Below are positions 40,748 to 48,275 of a stretch of 64,000 nt of DNA, one piece after another. The position numbers were made by a program, and so were the translations under genes. The notes under the pieces were generated by a model, which made no database searches, was not told where the DNA came from, and saw only the letters and a list, made by a program, of their open reading frames with translations. How positions within the stretch are numbered: the first letter of the stretch is position 1; each line of letters begins with the position of its first letter. Origin of the DNA: Chitinophaga pinensis DSM 2588 (lineage in GTDB: Bacteria > Bacteroidota > Bacteroidia > Chitinophagales > Chitinophagaceae); assembly GCF_000024005.1 (NCBI RefSeq), contig NC_013132.1, positions 5,698,001 through 5,762,000 on the forward strand. Reading direction: 5' to 3'.

Positions 40748-41704
40748 ATGATACGTTCCCTGTCCGTTCTTCTTACCATCATTATAACGCTTTCTTATTT
40801 TTCAGCCACTTCCTGTAGTATGTTTAAGATCACACTGCATGACAAAACGATGGCTGGTAATAATGAAGACGCCTGGAAGATCAACTCTAAGATCTGGTTT
40901 GAAAAAGGAGCGGATAGTCAATATGGAGCTGCTTACGTTGGTCATAGTGATCTGTTCCCACAGGGAGGGTACCAGAGAGGACAGCAATTCCCGTCACAGC
41001 ACTCAGATACCACATTGGCTTTCTGTACTTCCATGATGGACACCATGCATGAATGCATGAATAAGATGGGCGATGGCACCACTTACACAGCTATATACGA
41101 TCTGAAAGAACGGATGATCAACCTGTATTTCTACCACGATTTCAAGCATGTAGTGCGCTTTAATCTGATAGCGGAGCTAAAAAAGGGGAATCATCTGCTC
41201 AATATTCCTGACCTGTTTCCGCCCAATCACGAATACCTTCGTTTTGTCCATTTTAAGACGCCCTTCAACAGCTCTTTTATCAAACTGCTGCTGTACGTGA
41301 TGGAACTGCTTTTAGCCCTGCTCACTTTATACTGGGCTATATATATCCTGGGTGTTTTATTCAACGGAAGAATTAATATAAAGGCCCATTATGGCATGTG
41401 TTTACTGCTGATCCTGAACATCGGCCTTGGCAGCTACCTGTTCATCCTGCAAAATAACCAACCGCTTTTCTATTATGATGCGCCCTATTATGTACCGGGT
41501 AAAACGATATTAAATGTCAGTGCCTATCTTCCTGTCGTACTACTGGGATTGATCATTCCGGTTGGACTGGCAAATATCAGGACTGTCCACCGGGCATCTG
41601 TTACCACTTTCACCCGCAGGGTCTTTATGCTTAATACCATCATTTACCTGGTGGCCTTGCTGCTGTTTGCTTATTGGGGACTGCTTTTCATCATACGTAG
41701 CTAA
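40748..41704 (+). CDS. Ntn-hydrolase (penicillin acylase/choloylglycine-like) shortened form fused to a membrane domain
   Basis: 318 residues. A signal peptide (about 1-22) precedes Cys23 in SCSMFKITLHD, which would be the nucleophile exposed after cleavage, followed by GNNEDAW and KIWFEKGA as in linear-amide C-N hydrolases. After LFPQGGYQRG the sequence jumps to TTYTAIYDLKERMINLYFYH, the normal C-terminal part of the domain; roughly 130-170 residues of the family core appear to be missing, but the frame is intact. Four membrane helices (about 178-318) follow. The substrate is unknown, and activity is doubtful because the core is shortened. Confidence 0.7.
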   Translation: MIRSLSVLLTIIITLSYFSATSCSMFKITLHDKTMAGNNEDAWKINSKIWFEKGADSQYGAAYVGHSDLFPQGGYQRGQQFPSQHSDTTLAFCTSMMDTMHECMNKMGDGTTYTAIYDLKERMINLYFYHDFKHVVRFNLIAELKKGNHLLNIPDLFPPNHEYLRFVHFKTPFNSSFIKLLLYVMELLLALLTLYWAIYILGVLFNGRINIKAHYGMCLLLILNIGLGSYLFILQNNQPLFYYDAPYYVPGKTILNVSAYLPVVLLGLIIPVGLANIRTVHRASVTTFTRRVFMLNTIIYLVALLLFAYWGLLFIIRS

Positions 41705-41811
41705 TCCGGTACCATTCCTGTAAAAGTTTTATTTCAATGTTTTTTCAAATAAAAACCGGTATGCGAAGCTTGTTGTTTACAGTAATCGTTAGGAATTCAG
41801 ATAAAGATATG

Positions 41812-43656
41812 TCAGGGTTCTCCTGATAATTCATTCATTGTAAACCGCAGATCAGTAATATTGCCCTGATAACTTTGCAAATGACCTGTCATCTCCTCTC
41901 CCTGAATCATCCCACAGCTCACATAACCACCTTTTATCTTTGTAAGGTCTTTTTCTAATTGCTGTGTGATGATCGTCTGTTGATTGAATTGTACGACAAG
42001 CTCCCCTTTTTCTGACAAAGTCATGTACAACTGTCCTTTGTTTGCAGGTAATTGCTCACTATTGATCGTCTTACCATCTGCCAGTACAATCCCTATCTGA
42101 TCATGATAAGCGTATAGTTTAAAGTTATTGAAGTAGTCACAGATCACCCCGCCTTTGTCTATTTTATCCAGGTAAGCGGTAACAACCAATACATGCGGAT
42201 TCCATACTTTTTTATTAAACGACAGATCTGCCGCACTCGCGTTTTGCCGGATAGTATAGCTACGGTCAAAGAATTGCGGAAGCGGTCCTTCCAGGATCAT
42301 TGCAGCCGTTTCTCCCTGTCGGCTTAGTTCTTTATCCAGTAATTTTTTCAGTTCGTTGGTCCGGCTGTAATAAGCAGGATTCGCAATCAGATTACTGAAT
42401 TCTTTGCGATCACGATTCAGATCATATAATTCTTCCGGTGGATGATAGCTATAACGGTCAAGCAGGAACTTTGTTTTGGGGTCAGTAGCTGCGCCAGCAA
42501 TCCAGCTGTCAAAATAAAACTCATTCTGTTCAACCTTGTCGATATGCGTAATAAAACGCACGCCCGGATGATAATTCCTGATATAATGAAAGCCGTCTTT
42601 CGTAATGACCGTCCTGGAGGGTGTATAGTTATACCAGAAATGCGGTTCCATGGACGTCTCCGCAAAGATATACTGATGATGTTCTTTCTTTTTATTGAGC
42701 AACACGTCTTTAAACGATGTACCGTCTAAATCATCAATGGCCTTACCGCCTGCAAGATCTACCAGTGTCGGTGTGAGATCCGCCAGTGACACCAATGCAT
42801 CTGACACGGTACCTGGCATCACTTTCCCCGGCCATCTGACAATCATCGGAATCCGTAATCCCTGATCGTATACCGACCATTTGGCGGAAGGAAATTGTGC
42901 GCCCTGGTCTGCAATAAACATCGTGACTGTATTGTCCTTCACTCCTGCGCCTTCTATTGCCTGCATTACCTCTCCCAGCATCTTATCTGCCACACCGATA
43001 CTCTGGTAATAGGCAGTCAGCGCTTTGCGCGTCTCTTTTGTATCAGCAAGATAATCGGGGAGTTTTATCTGCTGCGGATCGAAGTCTGTATTCGGGAACC
43101 ACGGTACGTGTGGTATCCAGGGCGCTACAATCAGACAGATAGGCTGCTCCGGATGATCCTGAAAATGTGTGCGGATCATATTAACTGTTTCCTTTTTACG
43201 ATCAGTCCTGTTTTCAATAGGCGCATATTTGCCGAACTCTTCTCCGATATGCTCAAAGGGGAAGTTATGTAACGGAAAGATATCTGTCTTCCCAGAGATC
43301 ACGACCCGGTATCCCAGTTTTTGCAGGAACTGCGGCAGGTTCCTGGTATTGGGCCTTACTGTGAAGTGATTCATCTGGGAACCATTCCGGAAAGGATACA
43401 ATCCGGTAAACATCACACTCCTGGAAGGTGCGCACATCGGCGAAGCGGCATAGGCACTTTTAAATTGCATCCCTTCTGCTGCCAGCTTATCCATATTGGG
43501 CGTCCTGACATCTCTATTGCCATAACAGCCAACATCCTGCTGGTTCAGGTCATCTGCAATAAAAATCACGATGTTGGGTTGCCGCTGGGCAGCTGCTGTA
43601 AGTATATTGTAAAGCAAACCGAAAACACAGCTAATGATGGCAAAGAGGATTCTCAA
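41812..43656 (-). CDS. Sulfatase (arylsulfatase/N-sulfoglucosamine type), secreted
   Basis: 614 residues with a signal peptide (about 1-23). IVIFIADDLNQQDVGCYG gives the calcium-binding Asp pair, and Cys75-Ala-Pro-Ser-Arg79 is the C-x-P-S-R site that becomes formylglycine. SGKTDIF and WIPHVPW are further active-site blocks. The C-terminal 150 residues form an added beta-rich domain. It removes sulfate esters or N-sulfate groups from glycans. The only start in frame after the upstream stop is TTG 43656. No sulfatase-maturating enzyme is in the window. It stands alone, not in an obvious PUL. Confidence 0.9.
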   Translation of the reverse strand: MRILFAIISCVFGLLYNILTAAAQRQPNIVIFIADDLNQQDVGCYGNRDVRTPNMDKLAAEGMQFKSAYAASPMCAPSRSVMFTGLYPFRNGSQMNHFTVRPNTRNLPQFLQKLGYRVVISGKTDIFPLHNFPFEHIGEEFGKYAPIENRTDRKKETVNMIRTHFQDHPEQPICLIVAPWIPHVPWFPNTDFDPQQIKLPDYLADTKETRKALTAYYQSIGVADKMLGEVMQAIEGAGVKDNTVTMFIADQGAQFPSAKWSVYDQGLRIPMIVRWPGKVMPGTVSDALVSLADLTPTLVDLAGGKAIDDLDGTSFKDVLLNKKKEHHQYIFAETSMEPHFWYNYTPSRTVITKDGFHYIRNYHPGVRFITHIDKVEQNEFYFDSWIAGAATDPKTKFLLDRYSYHPPEELYDLNRDRKEFSNLIANPAYYSRTNELKKLLDKELSRQGETAAMILEGPLPQFFDRSYTIRQNASAADLSFNKKVWNPHVLVVTAYLDKIDKGGVICDYFNNFKLYAYHDQIGIVLADGKTINSEQLPANKGQLYMTLSEKGELVVQFNQQTIITQQLEKDLTKIKGGYVSCGMIQGEEMTGHLQSYQGNITDLRFTMNELSGEP

Positions 43657-43839
43657 ACGGCGGAATTTTTAATTGGGTTAATAAGATATCAGCATAAATA
43701 TACAAAATGTCCCATTCCCCCCTGTACTTTGACGCTTCCAGCCCTCTTCCTCTAAACACGTTGCATTTACTTTTGTATTGTCGTCCTTCACCAGCTATGC
43801 TGTTGTACTTCCAGACAGTTTAACAAAAAACTTTAATAA

Positions 43840-44271
43840 ATGGCACACGTTAGTCCTTATCTCAATTTCAATGGCACCTGCGAAGCTGCCTTTAATTTCT
43901 ACAAATCTGTGTTTAACGGCGAATTCATGAATGGCATCATGCGGTTCAGCAATATGCCGGAGCATTGCAAACCAGGAGACGAAAACCTGGTGATGCATGT
44001 GGCGCTGACTATTCCAGGTGGGAATACGATAATGGGTAGTGACTTCCCCGATTCGATGGGCGAGTTTAAAAAAGGCAACGACTTCTCACTGGCTATCTCT
44101 GCCGGATCTGAAGAAGAGGCCCGCAGGTTATTTGATGCGCTTGGTGCAGGCGGTATTGTTGATATGCCGCTGGATAAAGCGCCCTGGGGCGCTTTATTTG
44201 GTCAGCTGAAGGACCAGTATGGCATTACCTGGGCGGTGAATTACCAATACGAACCAATCCCTCAACATTAA
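43840..44271 (+). CDS. PhnB-like VOC (glyoxalase-fold) protein
   Basis: 143 residues: SPYLNFNGTCEAAFNFYKSV at the start, VMHVALTIPGGNTIMGSDFP in the middle and LKDQYGITWAVNYQYEP at the end. This is the PhnB-like branch of the VOC superfamily. It is a paralogue of the second half of the fusion at 17302-18270. Ligand unknown. Divergent from the sulfatase gene, and no regulator is adjacent. Confidence 0.9.
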   Translation: MAHVSPYLNFNGTCEAAFNFYKSVFNGEFMNGIMRFSNMPEHCKPGDENLVMHVALTIPGGNTIMGSDFPDSMGEFKKGNDFSLAISAGSEEEARRLFDALGAGGIVDMPLDKAPWGALFGQLKDQYGITWAVNYQYEPIPQH

Positions 44272-44297
44272 TATCATCTCCTGGTGTATGTAGCGGA

Positions 44298-44870
44298 TTA
44301 TTCCACTACATACATCAGGTCTTCGAAATCATGTGCGGCTACGAAAATCGGAACAGACGCCCAGGCAGCTTTACCTTTTTGAGCGTTTACCGTATTTTTC
44401 ACCAGTTCCTGAAAACGCAGGATCACAATATACTCATGCAATTCACAAGCCCGTCTGCGCTCATTATCCCTGTATCCTTCCGATTGCATATACTCCTTAT
44501 TGGCCGCCTGTAAAGCTTCATAACCTGTAATGGTCAGATTCTTTTCCGACTCACCGGTGAACTCTTTCAGCCAATCCGGATTGCCGATATCAGGCACCAT
44601 CTCATAGCTTAACAGGTGAATGAACCAACGCTCGTATTGCACGGAGAAGCTGTTCATTTCAACGTAAATTGCTTTAATATCCTCCTCCTCTTCTTCCATT
44701 GTCTCGTAGAAATTACTGAGGAACTTCCCCAGGATCGGTTGCAGGTGCAACAGATCCTTTCCTAGTACCTGGTGAAAATCCGTCCGTGGCAACTGACCTA
44801 ATGCCGTTTCCGCCTCTTTAATGGCTTCTGCTATCTTTCCTGCCTTTATGAGGCTTTCTATTTGTTCCAT
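44298..44870 (-). CDS. Hypothetical helical protein
   Basis: 190 residues, predicted almost all helical, with an acidic run EEEEED around residue 60 and no signal peptide or membrane helix. The N-terminus SLIKAGKIAEAIKEAETALG resembles a single TPR-like helix pair. I do not recognise a family. It is convergent with the VOC gene and followed upstream on the same strand by the DUF3140 gene. Confidence 0.7.
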   Translation of the reverse strand: MEQIESLIKAGKIAEAIKEAETALGQLPRTDFHQVLGKDLLHLQPILGKFLSNFYETMEEEEEDIKAIYVEMNSFSVQYERWFIHLLSYEMVPDIGNPDWLKEFTGESEKNLTITGYEALQAANKEYMQSEGYRDNERRRACELHEYIVILRFQELVKNTVNAQKGKAAWASVPIFVAAHDFEDLMYVVE

Positions 44871-44938
44871 GATCTTTACGCGTTAATGCTGCAAAGAAAG
44901 GGAATTTTCGGCAGTGCCCGTAAATGCGGGAGACTGAT

Positions 44939-45277
44939 TTATTTTTTCACCTGGTAATCATGGCCCCAGTTCTTTAGAGAATAGTTCCAATTGGACGTCG
45001 ACACATCCCCTTCAGGTTGCTGCGCACTATGACGTTTGATGTACCCGTTTACCTTCTGCATGTGTTTGTAATCACCCGTAGTAAGATCTGCTTTCTTTTT
45101 ATGCAAGATGTGGATGATCTTTTCACCGGATTTATGTCCTATTGACTCACCATCTCCACTATCCCAGCCGACCGACTTCGACTCTTCCGTCGTCAGCCAT
45201 TTTTCAAGCTTTGAAGGTGTCATATTGACGAGCTCTTTGAACTCCTCATAGATTTCCTGCATTTCCTGCTGTTCCAT
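44939..45277 (-). CDS. DUF3140 protein (putative DNA-binding)
   Basis: 112 residues from ATG 45277. EEFKELVNMTPSKLEKWLTT, ESKSVGW, ESIGHKSGEKIIHIL and the stretch MQKVNGYIKRHSAQQP match DUF3140, a small family with a helical basic core described as possible DNA-binding proteins. A GTG at 45328 would extend the frame by 17 residues; those residues look unlike the family and are not taken. Role unknown; homologues are often found in stress-related clusters. Confidence 0.8.
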   Translation of the reverse strand: MEQQEMQEIYEEFKELVNMTPSKLEKWLTTEESKSVGWDSGDGESIGHKSGEKIIHILHKKKADLTTGDYKHMQKVNGYIKRHSAQQPEGDVSTSNWNYSLKNWGHDYQVKK

Positions 45278-45531
45278 AAGCTTTTTCAAAAAGTCAAGCA
45301 AATACGGTACCTCATTTATCAACCTCACACTTCCTTCAACTACGGATAGGTCCGATATAAAGCAGAAGCTTATTATCGGTGATATAGTTAAATAATCGAA
45401 AATGTACCTGTCAAAGAACTAAACGCTCAGCTGAACGATCAGGCGGTACGAGAAAATTAGCGCCTGTTTTACCCGCTGATCCTGATTGTCTATACAATAT
45501 TAGCAAGAATACCGGTCCATGTCCGGCCAAT

Positions 45532-45762
45532 GTGCACAGGACGCAAAAACATATGCACAGGACGCAAAAACGTGTGTACGTAACGTCAGATAATGGGGTC
45601 GAAAGCGGCGCCATCCCCACCATTTTTTTAAAGCTGTTAAATATCAACGAAGATGCATTACATGCAGAGATAGTAAAAGTTGCTTATCCTATCCAACAGG
45701 TAGCTGAGGCTATTTATAACAGCGATATACCGGACTTTTACGGAGACTTTCTGTTACGATAA
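45532..45762 (+). CDS. Uncertain short frame, possibly a gene remnant
   Basis: The frame opens with GTG 45532 and gives 76 residues. The first 15 are the translated 18-bp repeats. From about residue 28 the sequence (IPTIFLKLLNINEDALHAEI, then VAEAIYNSDIPDFYGDFLL) looks like real protein, helical and without low-complexity bias. I cannot name a family. It may be the 3' remnant of a larger gene. It is convergent with the AraC-HTH gene. Confidence 0.3.
   Translation: MHRTQKHMHRTQKRVYVTSDNGVESGAIPTIFLKLLNINEDALHAEIVKVAYPIQQVAEAIYNSDIPDFYGDFLLR
45533..45571 (+). repeat. Two identical 18-bp direct repeats with 21-base period
   Basis: TGCACAGGACGCAAAAAC occurs at 45533-45550 and again at 45554-45571. 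A 21-base period is two helical turns, as in AraC half-sites, but it is also seven codons and falls inside the short frame at 45532-45762. Confidence 0.75.
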
Positions 45763-45766
45763 ATAC

Positions 45767-46093
45767 TCACTGTTTATGTGCTTCCGGCGGCGTATTATGT
45801 ACCTTTTTAAATGCACGGGAGAAATTGCCGATATGCCGGTATCCGAACTGAAGGGCCGTTTCTTTTACCTGCTGACCAGCTTCTAAATGCTGCCGGGCTT
45901 TTTGCATACTCACCTGCAGGTGATACTGGTGAATCGTTACGCCAAATTCAGCCTTAAATGCAGCTTTTAATGCAGTTGTCCTGATATGAAAATGCAGGCT
46001 CAATTCGACGATGGTAAAACGACGTTCAGGATGCGCGGCGATGTATGCTCCTACTGACCTGATTGTGTCCTGGCTGGTTTTCTTTACTGGCAT
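45767..46093 (-). CDS. Single-domain AraC/SoxS-size transcription regulator
   Basis: 108 residues made only of the AraC double helix-turn-helix: FTIVELSLHFHIRTTALKAA and VKETALQFGYRHIGNFSRAF. The length and lack of a sensing domain are as in SoxS/MarA, whose amount, not a ligand, sets activity. It could equally be a truncated full-length regulator, because another AraC fragment lies just upstream. Starts with ATG 46093. Target not identified. Confidence 0.75.
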   Translation of the reverse strand: MPVKKTSQDTIRSVGAYIAAHPERRFTIVELSLHFHIRTTALKAAFKAEFGVTIHQYHLQVSMQKARQHLEAGQQVKETALQFGYRHIGNFSRAFKKVHNTPPEAHKQ

Positions 46094-46198
46094 CAGATAA
46101 GGTTAACAGTAATAGTATTTAGTCCACAAATTTAATAGAGTAGTAAAATACTGTACTTTGGAGATCTCTCTGATACTTTGGATATAGGGCCTTCCTGA

Positions 46199-46537
46199 CT
46201 ATAAATGTTCATTCGATGCCCGGAATGCTTTGGGCGATATCCCTACTTTCGCTTTGAAGATTTTATTGAAGTGGGTGGCATGTTCGAAGCCGAGGTCATA
46301 AGCAATGCCACTAACGGGTTTGTCTGTACTCCATAGCATCATTTTGGCTTTGTCTATGAGTTGCAGGTGAATATGTTCCTGGGTCGTTTTGCCGGTATTT
46401 CTTTTGAGCAGATCGGAAAGATAGTTAGGAGACAGACACAATTCAGTAGCAAAATACTTCACATCAGGAAGCTCATTTGGTTGATTGAACGATGTTCTAA
46501 GCTCTACGCAACGCTGTAAATACCGGAGTATAAGTAT
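46199..46537 (-). pseudogene. 5'-truncated AraC-family regulator
   Basis: The readable frame from just after a stop at 46538-46540 down to 46199 gives an AraC helix-turn-helix: YFATELCLSPNYLSDLLKRN and VSGIAYDLGFEHATHFNKIF. The N-terminal sensing domain is missing, there is no ATG before 46462, and the frame upstream of the stop is not AraC-like. The remaining part from ATG 46462 would be 87 residues, missing the first helices. Probably a dead gene. Confidence 0.7.
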
Positions 46538-46604
46538 TTACATTACTTTAGTACTGATTTACAAAATATAGGAACAACAGCGAAATAGGGCTTTATTACC
46601 CCAT

Positions 46605-47189
46605 CTACTTCTCTGTTTTGGTATACTGGCTCCGGATGCGGCTCAGTGTTTCCCGGGTCAGGCCCAGATAGGAAGCTACCATATGTAATGGAACACGGTT
46701 ATATATATCAGGATAGGTTTTAATGAAGTTTTCATAGCGCTTTTCCGCAGTATCACTGATATTACTTAATATACGTGCCTGACTGGCATTATAACTCTTT
46801 GCTTCCAGCTTGTCTTTTAAAATTCTGAAGTTGGCCACTGTTTCCACCAGCATATCAAAATCTTTCTTGTCAATCAGCAGTAAGTCACTGTCTTCCAGTG
46901 CATCAATATTATTCTTCGACTGACTTCCACAGTTATAACTTTCATAGTCGCTCATCCACCAGGTTTCTATGGCAAACCTCAGGATGTGTTCGAAACCATT
47001 ATCTCCGACATGGTATAGGCGCAGACATCCTTTTACAACAAAGGCATTGTAATGAGATATATCTCCCTCCTGTAACAGGTATTGTTTCTTACGAAGCCGT
47101 TTGGGTACGGTCACCGCACGTATCTGTGCTATTTCTTCATCTGTAAGTGCAGACCTTTCCTTTAAATATTGCTCGAAGACTTCAAACAT
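46605..47189 (-). CDS. Crp/Fnr-family transcription regulator (recognition helix TRETLSR)
   Basis: 194 residues: nucleotide-binding-like barrel (about 10-125) and a helix-turn-helix with MVASYLGLTRETLSRIRSQY. The RETxxR residues of E. coli Crp are conserved. It is 149 bases downstream of an SDR gene on the same strand, separated by a hairpin. A GTGA-N6-TCAC palindrome lies upstream of that SDR, so the likely target is the SDR gene, and perhaps its own transcription as part of the same unit. Confidence 0.92.
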   Translation of the reverse strand: MFEVFEQYLKERSALTDEEIAQIRAVTVPKRLRKKQYLLQEGDISHYNAFVVKGCLRLYHVGDNGFEHILRFAIETWWMSDYESYNCGSQSKNNIDALEDSDLLLIDKKDFDMLVETVANFRILKDKLEAKSYNASQARILSNISDTAEKRYENFIKTYPDIYNRVPLHMVASYLGLTRETLSRIRSQYTKTEK

Positions 47190-47287
47190 TTGCCAGCTTA
47201 TTTATAGCAAAATAACTGAATAATCACGTTAAAATGCAATACCGGTCTTGTGCCGGTGCCGGAAAATGTACTTCAAAATGTGTGTCT

Positions 47288-47324
47288 AACATAGAAAACC
47301 CGCTATTGACGGGGTTTCTATGTT
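47288..47324 (-). terminator. Hairpin between SDR and Crp-type genes
   Basis: AACATAGAAA and TTCTATGTT arms with an inner ACCCG / CGGGGT section form a long stem soon after the SDR stop. No T tract follows on the minus strand, so it may stabilise the mRNA or only partly terminate. Confidence 0.5.
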
Positions 47325-47338
47325 TGTGCTGTTTTGTA

Positions 47339-48106
47339 CTATTTCAGGATGGTCATACTCAGTGCACCACCATCGGATATGATCTCGGTTCCTACTACAA
47401 AAGACGATTCATCTGAAGCCAGGAATACGGCGGCGTTGCCAATATCTGAAGGTTGTCCGATTCTGCCTGCCGGAATGATATCTACCCACAAATTTTTTAC
47501 ATGGTCAATATGTTCAGGCGCCAGGAATTTACCAAACACAGGCGTATCTATTGTTCCCGGAGAAAGTACATTGACCCTGATCTTTCTGTCCAGCAGATCG
47601 AGCGAGAATCCACGTGCAAAGGAAATCACAGCTGCCTTGGCGGCTGCATACACTGACTGACCCGGAAATGCTCTGTGTCCGGCGATAGAACCGATCAATA
47701 CGATCGAAGCGCCGTCTTTCAGGTAAGGCAATGCTTTCTGGATGGTGAAATAAACGCTCTTCAGATTGAGGTTCATATAATGGTCATAATCCGATTCCGT
47801 GGTAACAGCGATAGAGGCCATCTGAGCGCCTTCTACCGCGCCGCCTGCGTTTACCACAATCGTATCTATCAGACCAAACTTTTCAGCTGTATTTTTAAAT
47901 ATACGCTCCAGGTCTTCAAACTTTGTTACATCGGCATTGATCCCGATGAAATCACTCCCTAACGCTGTTACTGAGCGATCGAGTGTTTCCTGGTTTCTAC
48001 CTACGATGGTACCTGATGCGCCTTCGTTCCTGAATGCCTCCGCAATGCCAAACCCTATACCGCTATTGCCTCCCGTGATAACTGCTACCTTATTCTTTAA
48101 CTTCAT
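47339..48106 (-). CDS. Classical SDR family oxidoreductase
   Basis: 255 residues: TGGNSGIGFGIAEAFRNEG for cofactor binding, VVNAGGAVEGAQM, and catalytic Ser in LIGSIAGHRA followed by VYAAAKAAV (Tyr, Lys). The C-terminus reads GTEIISDGGALSM. Reaction unknown. Preceded by a Crp-type palindrome and a -7 element, followed by the Crp-type gene at 46605-47189. Confidence 0.93.
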   Translation of the reverse strand: MKLKNKVAVITGGNSGIGFGIAEAFRNEGASGTIVGRNQETLDRSVTALGSDFIGINADVTKFEDLERIFKNTAEKFGLIDTIVVNAGGAVEGAQMASIAVTTESDYDHYMNLNLKSVYFTIQKALPYLKDGASIVLIGSIAGHRAFPGQSVYAAAKAAVISFARGFSLDLLDRKIRVNVLSPGTIDTPVFGKFLAPEHIDHVKNLWVDIIPAGRIGQPSDIGNAAVFLASDESSFVVGTEIISDGGALSMTILK

Positions 48107-48127
48107 GATATTTGTTTTTTATCATGG

Positions 48128-48194
48128 CAAATTTCGGTCGGCAGGCGCCTGTGGCCAAGGACATTTATCAAATAAGAAATGTGATAAATATCAC
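48128..48194 (-). promoter_or_regulatory. Crp-type palindrome and -7 element upstream of SDR
   Basis: GTGATAAATATCAC at 48181-48194 has 6-bp arms (GTGATA / TATCAC) and fits TGTGA-N6-TCACG from 48180. On the minus strand GAAATTTG (48128-48135) is a near match to TAnnTTTG. Palindrome centre to element end is 59.5 bases, identical to the Crp/SDR pair at 12687-12753. Confidence 0.65.
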
Positions 48195-48275
48195 GGTCTT
48201 AATATCTGATGGCGTTCCATATTTTGTATGAAGGACATTTTATACGTTACAGTTCACATCAAACCTGAAACACTG

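Noticed and set aside
45533..45571. CRISPR array
   Set aside because: Only two 18-bp repeats with a three-base gap; no spacers of CRISPR length and no cas genes.
45411..45647. A 78-codon minus-strand frame in the 45.4 kb gap
   Set aside because: Cys-rich translation with no motif, overlapping the more protein-like frame on the other strand; the region is more likely decayed.
46199..46462. Calling this an intact 87-residue AraC regulator
   Set aside because: The reading frame continues AraC-like upstream of the ATG to a stop, showing that the gene has lost its 5' part.
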